Source: Colocasia esculenta (taxonomy: Eukaryota; Streptophyta; Magnoliopsida; Alismatales; Araceae). Taken from it: a DNA stretch of 64,000 bases. The stretch covers positions 1 through 64,000 of the forward strand of contig JACBKR010000791.1 in assembly GCA_014218235.1 (NCBI GenBank). Reading direction: 5' to 3'. The notes under the pieces are model-generated. The model ran no database searches. It was not told where the DNA came from and was given only the letters and a program-made list of their open reading frames with translations. Positions 55,328-64,000 of this stretch are shown one piece after another. Position 1 is the first letter of the stretch, and each line of letters opens with the position of its first letter. A program made the position numbers and the translations under genes.

Positions 55328-56655
55328 TGTAACGACCCAACCTCCCGGACCCCCGCTCGGGACCCCGAAGTTCGCACTGCCACCCACGGATCTGAAGACC
55401 CAGAAGGGTTAGAAGAAATAGTCTAGTGAGATATGTATTGAATTTAAATAACTATAACAAGATATACAATATACAAAAGTCTGTACAACATGTCTCAGTA
55501 AAAGCACAGGTACAAGAAGAAAGGTGCAGTCCTTAAGGGGCATACCCCGAGAACTTGCAAAGCACAACTCTCAACTCACTCAGGCACAAGAGCTCACAAC
55601 ACTTGCTCTCATTACTGCTAACAGCACACGACGCAACGGATGCCTCTGCAACACATCCGAAACTGAGCTCCCGTGACGAAGAGCCCCTTGCTGAAGGAAG
55701 TAGGGGGAGTGAGCCTCCAGAACAAGGCCCAGTAGGGATTACTAGTCCCTCACCAGCCAGAGCAGTAGGAACTCTAAAAATAGGAAACTACACTAGAAAG
55801 TTGTAAAGCGAGGAACACCTACAGTAGGGTACTACTAAGCAGCGGAACAATACAACGTAATGCCATGACCACCAACCAAGGTCATGACACACACACGACT
55901 CCCGCAGAAAACAACGGAGTCAAGCACAAGATGGAAACAAGTCTCGGCACGCCTGCTGAGACAGGGGTCTCACGAAGACCATCGAGCAACCACGTGAGAA
56001 GGACTTCTCACCACAAGCACGGCCACCTCAGACCTCCACAAGGTCAAGGGCCCACAAGCAGAACCACCCCGAACACACTGCAAGGTCGGGAAGCCACACA
56101 TGCCGATGCTACCACGGACTGGCACCCAAGAATGGGACTACGGAACCGAGAGGACACCGAAGCGGAAACCACCAGATGCACGGGCCAACAAGGCCAAACC
56201 AACGATGCCTACGAAAACTAGGCACGGCCAGGCTATAACCGTCATGCAAGCTAGGGCAATGGATAACACTTGGAAACATCATGACGAAACGTCGTCAAAA
56301 CAACATCAACCAAGCCATCACCATCGGCAGCCAAGAGGACACACCGGCCACTCCCTCTACTCGCCAGCCTGGCTCCTGCCTCTAACCTCCCCGAAGAGCG
56401 AGACAAAGCCGCCATAGAACACCAAAGAACGCACGCAACACTATAGCCTGGCCAAGCTGCGGCCCCACGCCTGACCTCCCTACGCTGCTCCGGAACCAAC
56501 CAGGGCGAGGCAGTGAGAAGAAGACTAATTGGTCTGTGCCGGGAAGAACTCCAAACGTCCTCGGCATCCCATACCAACCAAGATAGCTCTACAAACAACT
56601 CAGGGCCGCTGTCCAAACCTCATTTTCCCCACAGCTCCAGAGTCTGCCAACTCGG
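55328..56655. mobile_element. LTR-like segment inserted in Copia3 RNase H
   Basis: The left edge TGTAACGACCC interrupts Copia3 RNase H. It resembles both Gy1 LTR edges (TGTGATGACCC and TGTAAGGCCC), so a chromovirus LTR is likely. GC content is higher than in its neighbours. There are no domains, and the ORFs look random. The right part is cut by El4 at 56656. Orientation is uncertain. Confidence 0.5.
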
Positions 56656-57917
56656 TGTAGACGCAAGATTTGGCCCATCTCCGCGTGGTTCAATGGCCCA
56701 ATAAGGCCATTTGATCGTTTGTTGACCTGCCTCGGATCCCATGAAGACGGCAGCATCGACTGCCGTTGACTACATGTTGGCGGCAAGACCCCTGGACGTC
56801 AACTCGTTTTGGCATCCACCTATGTGGACGTCTGCATGGGGTTGGCGGCAGCATCGTTTGACATCAACCTGGTTTACCTAGTCTGTGCAACTGCCCAAGA
56901 TTCCAGCCCACTTGCACCATTCTCTCAGCCATGCAGCGCATGGGGCCATTCCCAACGGGCAAATGGGCCACCTTGGCACGCCCTTGACTCAGTAAAAATC
57001 CTATGTGGCCCCCTCTCATTGGTCCAAGGCATAACACATAGATTGCCACTTGTACAAGTGTGTTTCTTCACACTTGAGCATCCAAGGCTCCTCACCTCCG
57101 ACCCCACTGCCTATATAGGTCATACCTCGGCCTTCTAAGCAAGGGGGGAGAGGCTGGGCGTCCAGGCTATGTTGCTTTGAAAGAAGAGAGAGAAATTTAC
57201 ACTCAACCTTCCATTCTTCTTCCTTCTCTTCCTCTCAATAATGGGGCATCTAGGAGGCTTCACCAAGTGCTGGAGGAGTCCTTATTGCAGTCATCAACAA
57301 CCAGAAACAAGAATCATCTCCCACCTCTCTTTCTCTTCCTCTTCCTCCTCTTTAGTCGTTTCATGTTATACCACTCACACACCACCCCTAGGCACATAGG
57401 GCACCTCCCTACACACCCAAAAGGGGGTTTGCAACCAAAAAAATGGAGGGAAGAAGGGTGGTCATAGCACTTGGCCACCCCTCTTCTCAAGCCCGCAACC
57501 GGTATGGGGCTCTCCTTTTGGATATTCTTCTTCTGTTTAGGATGTTTACCACACTTTCCTCAGTCTAATAGAGCTTCTGTTCGTGGCAAGAATGCAATGA
57601 ACAAGATCGTGGAGCTCTCTTCTTTTGGCCGGCCGAAGAAAGAGAAGTTGGAGTCCCGCCATCATCCGCTACGTGAGGCAGCATCATTGACGTGGTCACA
57701 ACACCCCCCTGGGCACAGGTAAGGCCCGGGTGATCGCAATTGTCCCTTCCCTTCGCTGGTTTTCTTCTTCTTCTCCTCAGTCAACTCAGTCAAATGGGAG
57801 TCAAAGGAGTCAACCAGTGACCCTTCAGCGCCAACGAGGGAGTGGCTACGTTCGTGGGTCTCCGGAGCACCACAGACATCATCAACATCTGGGGCACGCG
57901 CGGAACGGACATCCACA
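56656..57917 (+). repeat. El4 5' LTR
   Basis: The start TGTAGACGC is secure by comparison with 63816. The end at about 57917 (CATCCACA) is placed by the PBS-like sequence 9 bp further on and is approximate. U3 has the array 56744-56867. Confidence 0.7.
56744..56867. repeat. El4 paired-arm array, 5' LTR
   Basis: There are four pairs at exactly 17 bp: AAGACGGCA (56744) / TGCCGTTGA (56761), TTGGCGGCA (56777) / GGACGTCAA (56794), TTGGCATCC (56809) / GGACGTCTG (56826) and TTGGCGGCA (56842) / TGACATCAA (56859). The words are close to those of Gy1. Confidence 0.85.
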
Positions 57918-58704
57918 GCTCTTCTCTGGCGATCGCGATGAGACCACTACTACTACCACGGTTTCAATCTTCACCCAAGTCACGGCAAATGATCCAGTCT
58001 TTTACCCAGGTAAACGTCCTGTTCTCCTATCGTATATTCTCATTAGCGTCCATTTCTGTTGTCGTTTACATTTCTTTAGCATCTATCGATCATGCCGTTT
58101 ACTGTTGTCTGAGGAACTAAACCGATAGTCTTGCCGTTTATTTCCCAGAAGCTATTTTTGGTCTATTTTGCTCTATGTTTTCTTTCTGTTTGCTTCCTGC
58201 CTAATCACTAACGGTCCTGAGTCACGAGGTGGTCCTTTTTCTCATCTATTCTAGCCTCCCCACACATTTTTAGGATAGCCCCTCCTTGGTTTTACAACCT
58301 TTTACTCGGGGATTCCCTCTGGTAAATCAGGTTGGTTCCAAGGGGAACTCTATAAGTCCCTAAATTCTGTGGATTCCCTCACGGTACGGGGCAGGAGAAC
58401 CTTTACCTTCATACTTAGTCCACCATTCACCGGGTTATGAGTGAGGAGTGAGAGAATTGGCCTTTACAAGTCTAACTAACACACATTCCAACATCTAAAA
58501 TTTGGGGACGTTGTTTGACAACATTGTTTGGTAGAAATCTAAATTTCTCCTAATAACAGTGAAGTTTATCAACTTAATCCTCTTAAATCATAGGTTGTGT
58601 GTTGTTAAATGGACTCTCAGTTGAACTCCGCCATATGACTACAATCTGGCATTTGAATATGATGATAACATTAATGATGAATTTGTCGAAATGTGAATTC
58701 TAAC
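57918..58704 (+). other. El4 leader with PBS-like site
   Basis: TGGCGATCGCGATGAGACC (57927-57945) resembles the Gy2 PBS in its first 8 bases. The rest is non-coding up to the Gag ATG. Confidence 0.5.
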
Positions 58705-60160
58705 ATGCAGCCTGAAGAGTCTGTCCAGTCTTCCTCTCAGGCCGACAATGAGGAGAGTGTGAGTCTAAGGGTCAACCCCACATATGCCCAAGATGTTCAA
58801 GAAGACCCTGAATTCTCCAAACTCCTCTCTCGCTATTTGCCCGAGGACATCATCTCCATGCTTTCTAAGCATACCGTCCCGGGCAGCAGCCTCTCCTTCC
58901 TCTCCATCCCCTTATCCTTTCCATGCTTCCTCATCTAGGCCCGCTCCTAGTCCCGGCACTCCTTCGCGGTTCCTGTCTCCCCCATTCCCATCTCCACTTT
59001 GATTCCTCCCTCCTTTGCCTACTTCTATCCCAACTCCTCCGTCCGTCTATCCACCTCATGCTCAGCCCACCCCTTCCACTCAATCCGAATCCATCTCCCG
59101 GCCAGAGAGGAGGGCCTTGTTAGGAGGCTCTTGGCTGAATCTCTATACATCTCCAAGCCTCATTCTCTCCAGAACTATTGCAAGCTCCCCAATGCCTATT
59201 TTCCATCGGGTTTCAAGGCCCCGAAATACCGCAAGTATGACGGGACCACTGACCCCCAGTTCCACCTTGTTGGCTTCACCATGGATTCCCATCGATGTCT
59301 ATACGATCGGGTACTCTTAGTCCACCTCTTCCAACAATCGTTAGAAGGGGAAGCTTTGAGGTGGTTTACCTCTTTACTCACATCGAATCTTATTAACTTT
59401 GACATTGTCTCCGAACATTTCATTTCCCATTTTTCCTACATGGCTACCCAGGTCCCCACACTTCCCAACTTGGTGGCGGAAAAGATGAAGCCGACAAAGA
59501 CTTTGTCACATTTGCCAACCGATGAGATCCACGGCTTCAAAGGCCAACCTCCCTATCCCGAGTCCCAAGCCATAACAATGATAGTCACTAACACCACCCT
59601 TTGCTCCATTCTATACTGATGCTTAGTGAGTTCCCCTCCTTCGCACACCTTTACAATGAGCTAGCGTGGTTCAAAGCCAAATTAAGGACTCCTCTCTCCC
59701 GCCATTCTTTGAAGGAAGCCAAGGGACACAAGGCTCCCGCGGCACCTACCAACGAGGGGGTGATCGTCGATGAGTCCATTAATGCTTACTGTCAGCCACT
59801 GAGGTCTCCAAACAACCTTCCAACCCTCCCTCTGATCCTCACCAATTCCTATCACATCCCACCATGCCCTATTTAGCACCACCTCCATCTTCCTGCTATA
59901 CTCGCCTCGGTCCCAGGAGATCATACTACCCTGCTCTCCCAGAATCCCTTGGGACATTTTTTTCGCCCTCATGACTTACGATGCTATCCAATTCGCACCA
60001 CAAAATGAAGGTGTGCATCCGAGGGCCGATACTTCAAAGTATTGTCCCTATCATAGGGCCCCCGATCACGAAATCCATAATGCTTCACTTTCCGTGACTG
60101 GGTGTACGATTTGAACGATCAGGGTAGGATTAATTGGGACGATGTCAAGGTCGCCATCTC
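58705..60160 (+). pseudogene. El4 gag
   Basis: The start is ATG 58705 (MQPEESVQSSS). DPEFSKLLSRYLPEDIISML follows; then a frameshift and a Pro/Ser-rich stretch lead to the gypsy Gag domain: FKAPKYRKYDGTTDPQFHLVGF, VHLFQQSLEGEALRWFTSL, HFSYMATQVPTLPNLVAEKMKP (59215-59500). After more breaks, YCPYHRAPDHEIHN (about 60040) is a decayed knuckle and FRDWVYDLNDQGRINWDD a conserved C-terminal motif shared with Gy2. No protease follows. Confidence 0.82.
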
Positions 60161-62715
60161 CAAATCTAGGTACTCAGGACGGAAGCTGGGTATTGTGCAA
60201 AACTCCCTCCCCAACCACCACAACAACAATAGCATCCTCCTCCAAGTCCTAGGAAAGGGTCACCCTATGACACGTCCAGAACCTCGGGTTAGGAAAAAAC
60301 AATGTTGGGGGGTGAGAAAAACAATGTTGGGGGGAGAAGGTTGGGGAGTCGTATCGTGCCCTTTTGAAGAGTCCCAGGAACCTTCTACCACTGAAGAGGC
60401 GCCTAGTGAAGAGAAGGGGCATGAAGCCAGAAAGTCAGCCAAGCTAGGGGCATCCAGTCATAGCTCAACTCAACCCTTCTCCCAAATTTCCAAGCAATTT
60501 CCAAGCCATTGCCAGTCCAAATCATTCTATCACCTATCTTAAGAGCAGCTTGGCAACCCCCAATCCTCTCTTGCTAGAACCTGAATATCCGAGACCTGTA
60601 GGATATGGGCCATTGTTCCTTGGCAATCTGCTTTCTTAAAGATGTTCTTCCTGCTCCACAGGAGACCAAGCCAATCTCTCTCAGGCTAATGTGCCATGTT
60701 AGCCTATTTGCAAAGCTGGCACGCAGCACATTCCCTGCATTGCTTGGTCCCCTTCCTCTCGTCAAGTCAACTCCTCGAGTTCCTTGATTTCATTCATGTT
60801 TGACCCTTTCAAGAAGGACTCAAAGTGATTTGCTCTCCACTGAGTCCCCTACAATGTGCCTATCTTCCAAGATCAGGGGTTACCTTTTCATTCCAGCTGG
60901 ATCCATCTATCTCATCATCAAACAAGGCACTTTTAGGGGGCACTTTGGTTACTTCGTTGGCTTTGGCTTCAGGGGCATACCATCATTTATATGGTCCATT
61001 ATTTATTCTTATACCAATTTCATATCAATCCATCTTCAAACGTTGGGATCCCTTTGATGCACAATTTAGCTCGGGTTTAGAGCACACCCTTTAGCTCCTC
61101 ACATTCCTTTCTCAAGGGAATCCACACTAGTCAAGAGAACTTCATCTTCATCCCTGTCTCTATCAAGCTTAAATCCTTTCTTATGCTTGAAGGGGACCCC
61201 AATCACCCACTCTTCCTAAGCCCCCTGACTTGGTGGGGTTCACTTTTTCCCAACGCTCACCCCATCACAAGGGCACGCTTTTTCCTCCATGGACCATGTT
61301 GTTCATTACGTGCTCCCTCATCTTTCCATTATTGTACATTCCCTTACCTAACCTTACTCAATTCACATCTGTCTACATCAAAAATTTTCCTTCTCGCTTT
61401 CTGTCTCTTTCTTCTTGTCTTCCATCTCACCCCTCACCATTGTCATCCAAGGAGGCTGTGCGAAAAAGTTAAATGTTGTTTGCAGGTACCTCCTCAAGAG
61501 CAACTCTTCGCTGAGGCCCTCCTACTTCGTAAGGCTCATCTTCGACAACAGCTAGGAGGCCCAGGTGAGATATCTGCCTAGGGGCATCCGCTCGGGATGT
61601 TCTCACTCATTGTACATACCATTTCAGAATTGTTCATTTTTTTTTACTTTTCTCAATTTTTTACACAAAAAAGGAGGAGTCAATAGATTGGCAATTGTCA
61701 TGCATCTCAGTCACATATTAAGAAGTAAGAGGCACTTGAGTGAACTAAGGACCTTGGTCTAACAAAGTCATGGAGATTTCTATCAGCGTCACAACCAAGC
61801 TTTTGGAGGACAAATTAACATCCCCCACTACACATCTCAAATTTGAGTCGTCACTCCAAGACACTTATTTGTCCCAGGACACACAAGGGCTATAATCCTC
61901 CTCCTTCTTCTACTCGACTGATCAAGACACTCAGCACCCTTAAACTGTTGAGCTTCCAGTCAAGACAACTTCCCCTAGGTGAGACTAAGACACCAGAGCA
62001 CGTGAAGAGGGTAGTGTCCCCACAGGTAAACAAAAGAAAGAACAAAGAAAACCAATCAAGAAAAGAAAAGGAAAAGAGCCTGGTCGTGACCGTGCCTAGA
62101 GATAAAATCCCCCATCCAATTCAAAGTCAAATGCTACGTTGCATGAGTTTTTCCCTAGCCGATTGCGGTAGGGCAATACGGGTGCTCGGCAAAGTAGGGG
62201 TTGCCAGTTCTAACCCTGGGGTCCATGAAACACCTCACCTTGAGCCCGTTAAGCCACACATAGCTAGGTTCTCTCATCCAATTAGCACCTGCAAATTCTA
62301 GGGGCAAACAAGTCAAAATTTTGACAGTCTGAAATCACCTGAAGGGGCATGTTGTCAAGACTGTTTCAGCTCATCACTTAATGGTTTTGCTGATCGACTC
62401 GAGAAGTTTATCCCCATAATTCTTCCTTTCTCCTTTGAGGATTCCAAACCTCTGAAGTGTCTGAAAGATGAGTTTTTGTTGAGGATGACAACCCTTCTTA
62501 AAATCACACTTCACGTTAATTTGTTCACCAAAGGGGAAATGGTTTTGCCATCAAGGATCTCCATCCTTTTGCTAGACCAATTTTTCCTTTACCTCATCAG
62601 CCTCGTGCTCTTTTCATTGTTATAAAAATAGTAGCTAGTTGTTGACCCCAGAATGGCTTCCTAATTGCTATGCACTGGCATATTAACGACCACATCATTC
62701 GACATCTGTTTACTC
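60161..62715 (+). other. El4 region after gag, no recognisable domain
   Basis: I see only short frames on both strands and no pol motif. An A/G-rich stretch lies at 62030-62080. Confidence 0.5.
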
Positions 62716-62806
62716 TTGACGGCGGCATATGTGGACGCCTACCCATGTAGACGGTGCATACTGTTGACGTCAACATAGTGTTGGCGGCATACGATCTGGA
62801 CGTTAA
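62716..62806. repeat. El4 paired-arm array, internal copy
   Basis: There are three pairs at exactly 17 bp: TTGACGGCG (62716) / GGACGCCTA (62733), TAGACGGTG (62748) / TGACGTCAA (62765) and TTGGCGGCA (62781) / GGACGTTAA (62798). Confidence 0.85.
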
Positions 62807-63815
62807 CATGCGGGAATTTTCAAAGCTTTATTGTTTCATATGGGTTTATTATTTCTATATCTTGTGCTTCAAGTTGTCTTGCGATATTTAGGCACAAGCT
62901 TCGCTCCAATTTCAGAACACTCATGCGACCGTGATTGTTACACAGGTATGTCTAACATAGGACCCCACCAAAGGAGAATAACTTGGCGACCGTGAACCCA
63001 GATTTTTACCAAAAACTATGACGGGTTTGTGATCTCTCAATTATTTGTTGGCCGTAGATTTTTTTCTCTGGTTCTAACTTGCATTTTAGATAGGGAACCC
63101 ACACCATCATGCATTTAGGTTTTCACTGCTAATATTCTCTTCTAACTCGAAAAAAAAAATGGAGATTTTCCTCAAAATCTATGGTTCCCCAGCTCAAGTG
63201 CCAACTGGGTCACACTTCTCTTCTTGAATATTTGTGCCGATTTGGGTCTTTGTTGCCCCCCCTTCTTCACTTGTCCCCCGTGCATATCACAAGTAATCAA
63301 GTAGCCTTGTTGAGTTCACGTGAACCTTCACCAGTCCTTAGCTTATTTCTGGACTTCAGGTTTTCCGAACATTGATTCCAGTTAGAAATCTTTTGATAGT
63401 CCTTTGAGAGATCAACCAATCCCTTGTCTCCAGAACCCCCTAAATCTGGACAGATGTCCTAATTAGGTCAGCGAGCCCAGACGGACTCCGGTTATGAGAC
63501 TCCCTCGATTCAACTGTCATATTACAACTCCTTTGACTCAGACACACCAAAAACTAGTCAAGTCCACCACAGCACGCCAGGGACCCTAACGTTGTTTGAG
63601 TTGTAGTACACGGTACATCATCCTCCCTCTTGCCCACATTTTTATCTCAGATGATTCATCATTTGTTTCTAGCCTAAATCCTTCGTATGGCTTGCTAAAA
63701 TTCCTATCCTCGAAGATGGCCCTTCCATTAAATCTCTGCATCATTTGTTTACCGAGACACCAACCTTTCAGTCCGCTCCGCTCCCCTGCAAGATCGGATG
63801 TCTCGGAGGGGCATT
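62807..63815 (+). other. El4 3' internal region, PBS-like relic and PPT
   Basis: GCGACCGTGATTGTTACACAG (about 62926) and TTGGCGACCGTGAACCC (about 62983) look like an LTR end and a PBS. They may be a relic of another LTR captured here. The PPT is the purine run CGGAGGGGCATT (63804-63815), which touches the 3' LTR. Confidence 0.5.
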
Positions 63816-64000
63816 TGTAGACACGAGATTTCGCCCATCTCCGCTGGTTCCATGGCCCAATAAGCCCGTTTGACCATTTGTTGACCTACCTCGGATCCCA
63901 TGTAGACGATAGCATTGACTGTCGTTGACTGCATGTTGGCGGCAAGACCCCTGGACGTTGACTCCTTTTGGCGTCCACCTATGTGGATGTCTGCATGGGG
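63816..64000 (+). repeat. El4 3' LTR, first 185 bases
   Basis: Starts TGTAGACACGAG and aligns with 56656 onward. A 17-bp pair stands at 63903/63920 (TAGACGATA / TGTCGTTGA). It is truncated by the window end. Confidence 0.9.

Larger units (their letters stand above)
56656..64000 (+). mobile_element. El4: gag-only LTR element, continues past the window
   Basis: The 5' LTR (from 56656) and the first 185 bases of the 3' LTR (from 63816) share TGTAGACRC and long runs of similar sequence. The PBS-like sequence, Gag and PPT are in order. No RT or integrase motif is visible in about 5.9 kb of interior. Its Gag shares a C-terminal motif with Gy2, so the two belong to related gag-only groups. The target duplication cannot be tested because the right edge is out of view (left flank CTCGG). 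Confidence 0.85.

Noticed and set aside
55865..56417. Polar ORFs in the GC-rich segment as host exons
   Set aside because: There is no splice pattern or domain, and the segment begins with an LTR-like edge inside Copia3.
57177..57467. ORF in the El4 LTR as a host gene
   Set aside because: It is inside the LTR and has no recognisable domain.

Overview
The window looks like a block of nested LTR retrotransposons from a repeat-rich flowering-plant nuclear genome. I find no host gene, rRNA, tRNA or CRISPR. The plant assignment rests on Sirevirus-type Copia elements with an extended coiled-coil Gag and a third ORF, a chromodomain Ty3/gypsy element with 3.3 kb LTRs, initiator-Met-tRNA primer sites, and gag-only Tat-like elements. 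The species cannot be named from the sequence. Nearly all reading frames are broken by frameshifts or stops, so the elements are mostly old and immobile.

Layout, outermost to innermost. (A) Copia3, a Sirevirus-like pol fragment, lies at 53948-55327. It abuts El3 on its left and a GC-rich LTR-like segment (55328-56655) on its right. (B) El3, a Tat-like element on the + strand, appears to occupy 1-2241, 37525-37822, 51089-52479 and its 3' LTR at 52480-53947. It carries antisense gene remnants. (C) Gy1, a chromovirus on the - strand (2247-37524), is inserted in El3 with TSD GAAGA. (D) Gy2, a gag-only element on the + strand (9888-33701), is inserted in the gag of Gy1 with TSD GGTGG. (E) Cop1, a Sirevirus on the + strand (12326-25233), is inserted in the leader of Gy2 with TSD GGTTC/GGTCC. 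(F) Cop2, a second Sirevirus of the same family (37823-51088), is inserted in El3 with TSD TGAGG. (G) El4, another gag-only element, runs from 56656 past the window end; the first 185 bases of its 3' LTR are visible.

The most striking signal is not a gene. In five of the element families the LTR carries arrays of CG-centred words of about 9 bp arranged in pairs. Each family has its own word, and its own nearly constant start-to-start spacing within a pair. Cop1 and Cop2 use GTCGAC at 20-22 bp. El3 uses GAACGCGAC...GTCGCGTTC at mostly 18 bp. Gy2 uses an ACGCG core at 18 bp. Gy1 and El4 both use TTGGCGKCM...KGACGYCAA-like arms at about 17 bp. The same family-specific pairs recur inside the elements: in the leader of Gy2, in the gag coding sequence and upstream of the third ORF in Cop1/Cop2, in the antisense region of El3, and near the 3' end of El4. 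Palindromes in Sirevirus LTRs are known. The same layout with different words in unrelated gypsy lineages looks undescribed to me.

The Sirevirus LTRs also carry, downstream of the TATA box, a run of eight short hairpins in about 170 bp that would sit in the 5' leader of the RNA. Other points of note are two canonical introns in the Gy1 gag, a TATA-driven and apparently spliced antisense unit in El3, a PBS-like sequence inside the LTRs of Gy2 and El3, and a conserved non-coding block near the 3' end of both Gy2 and El3.
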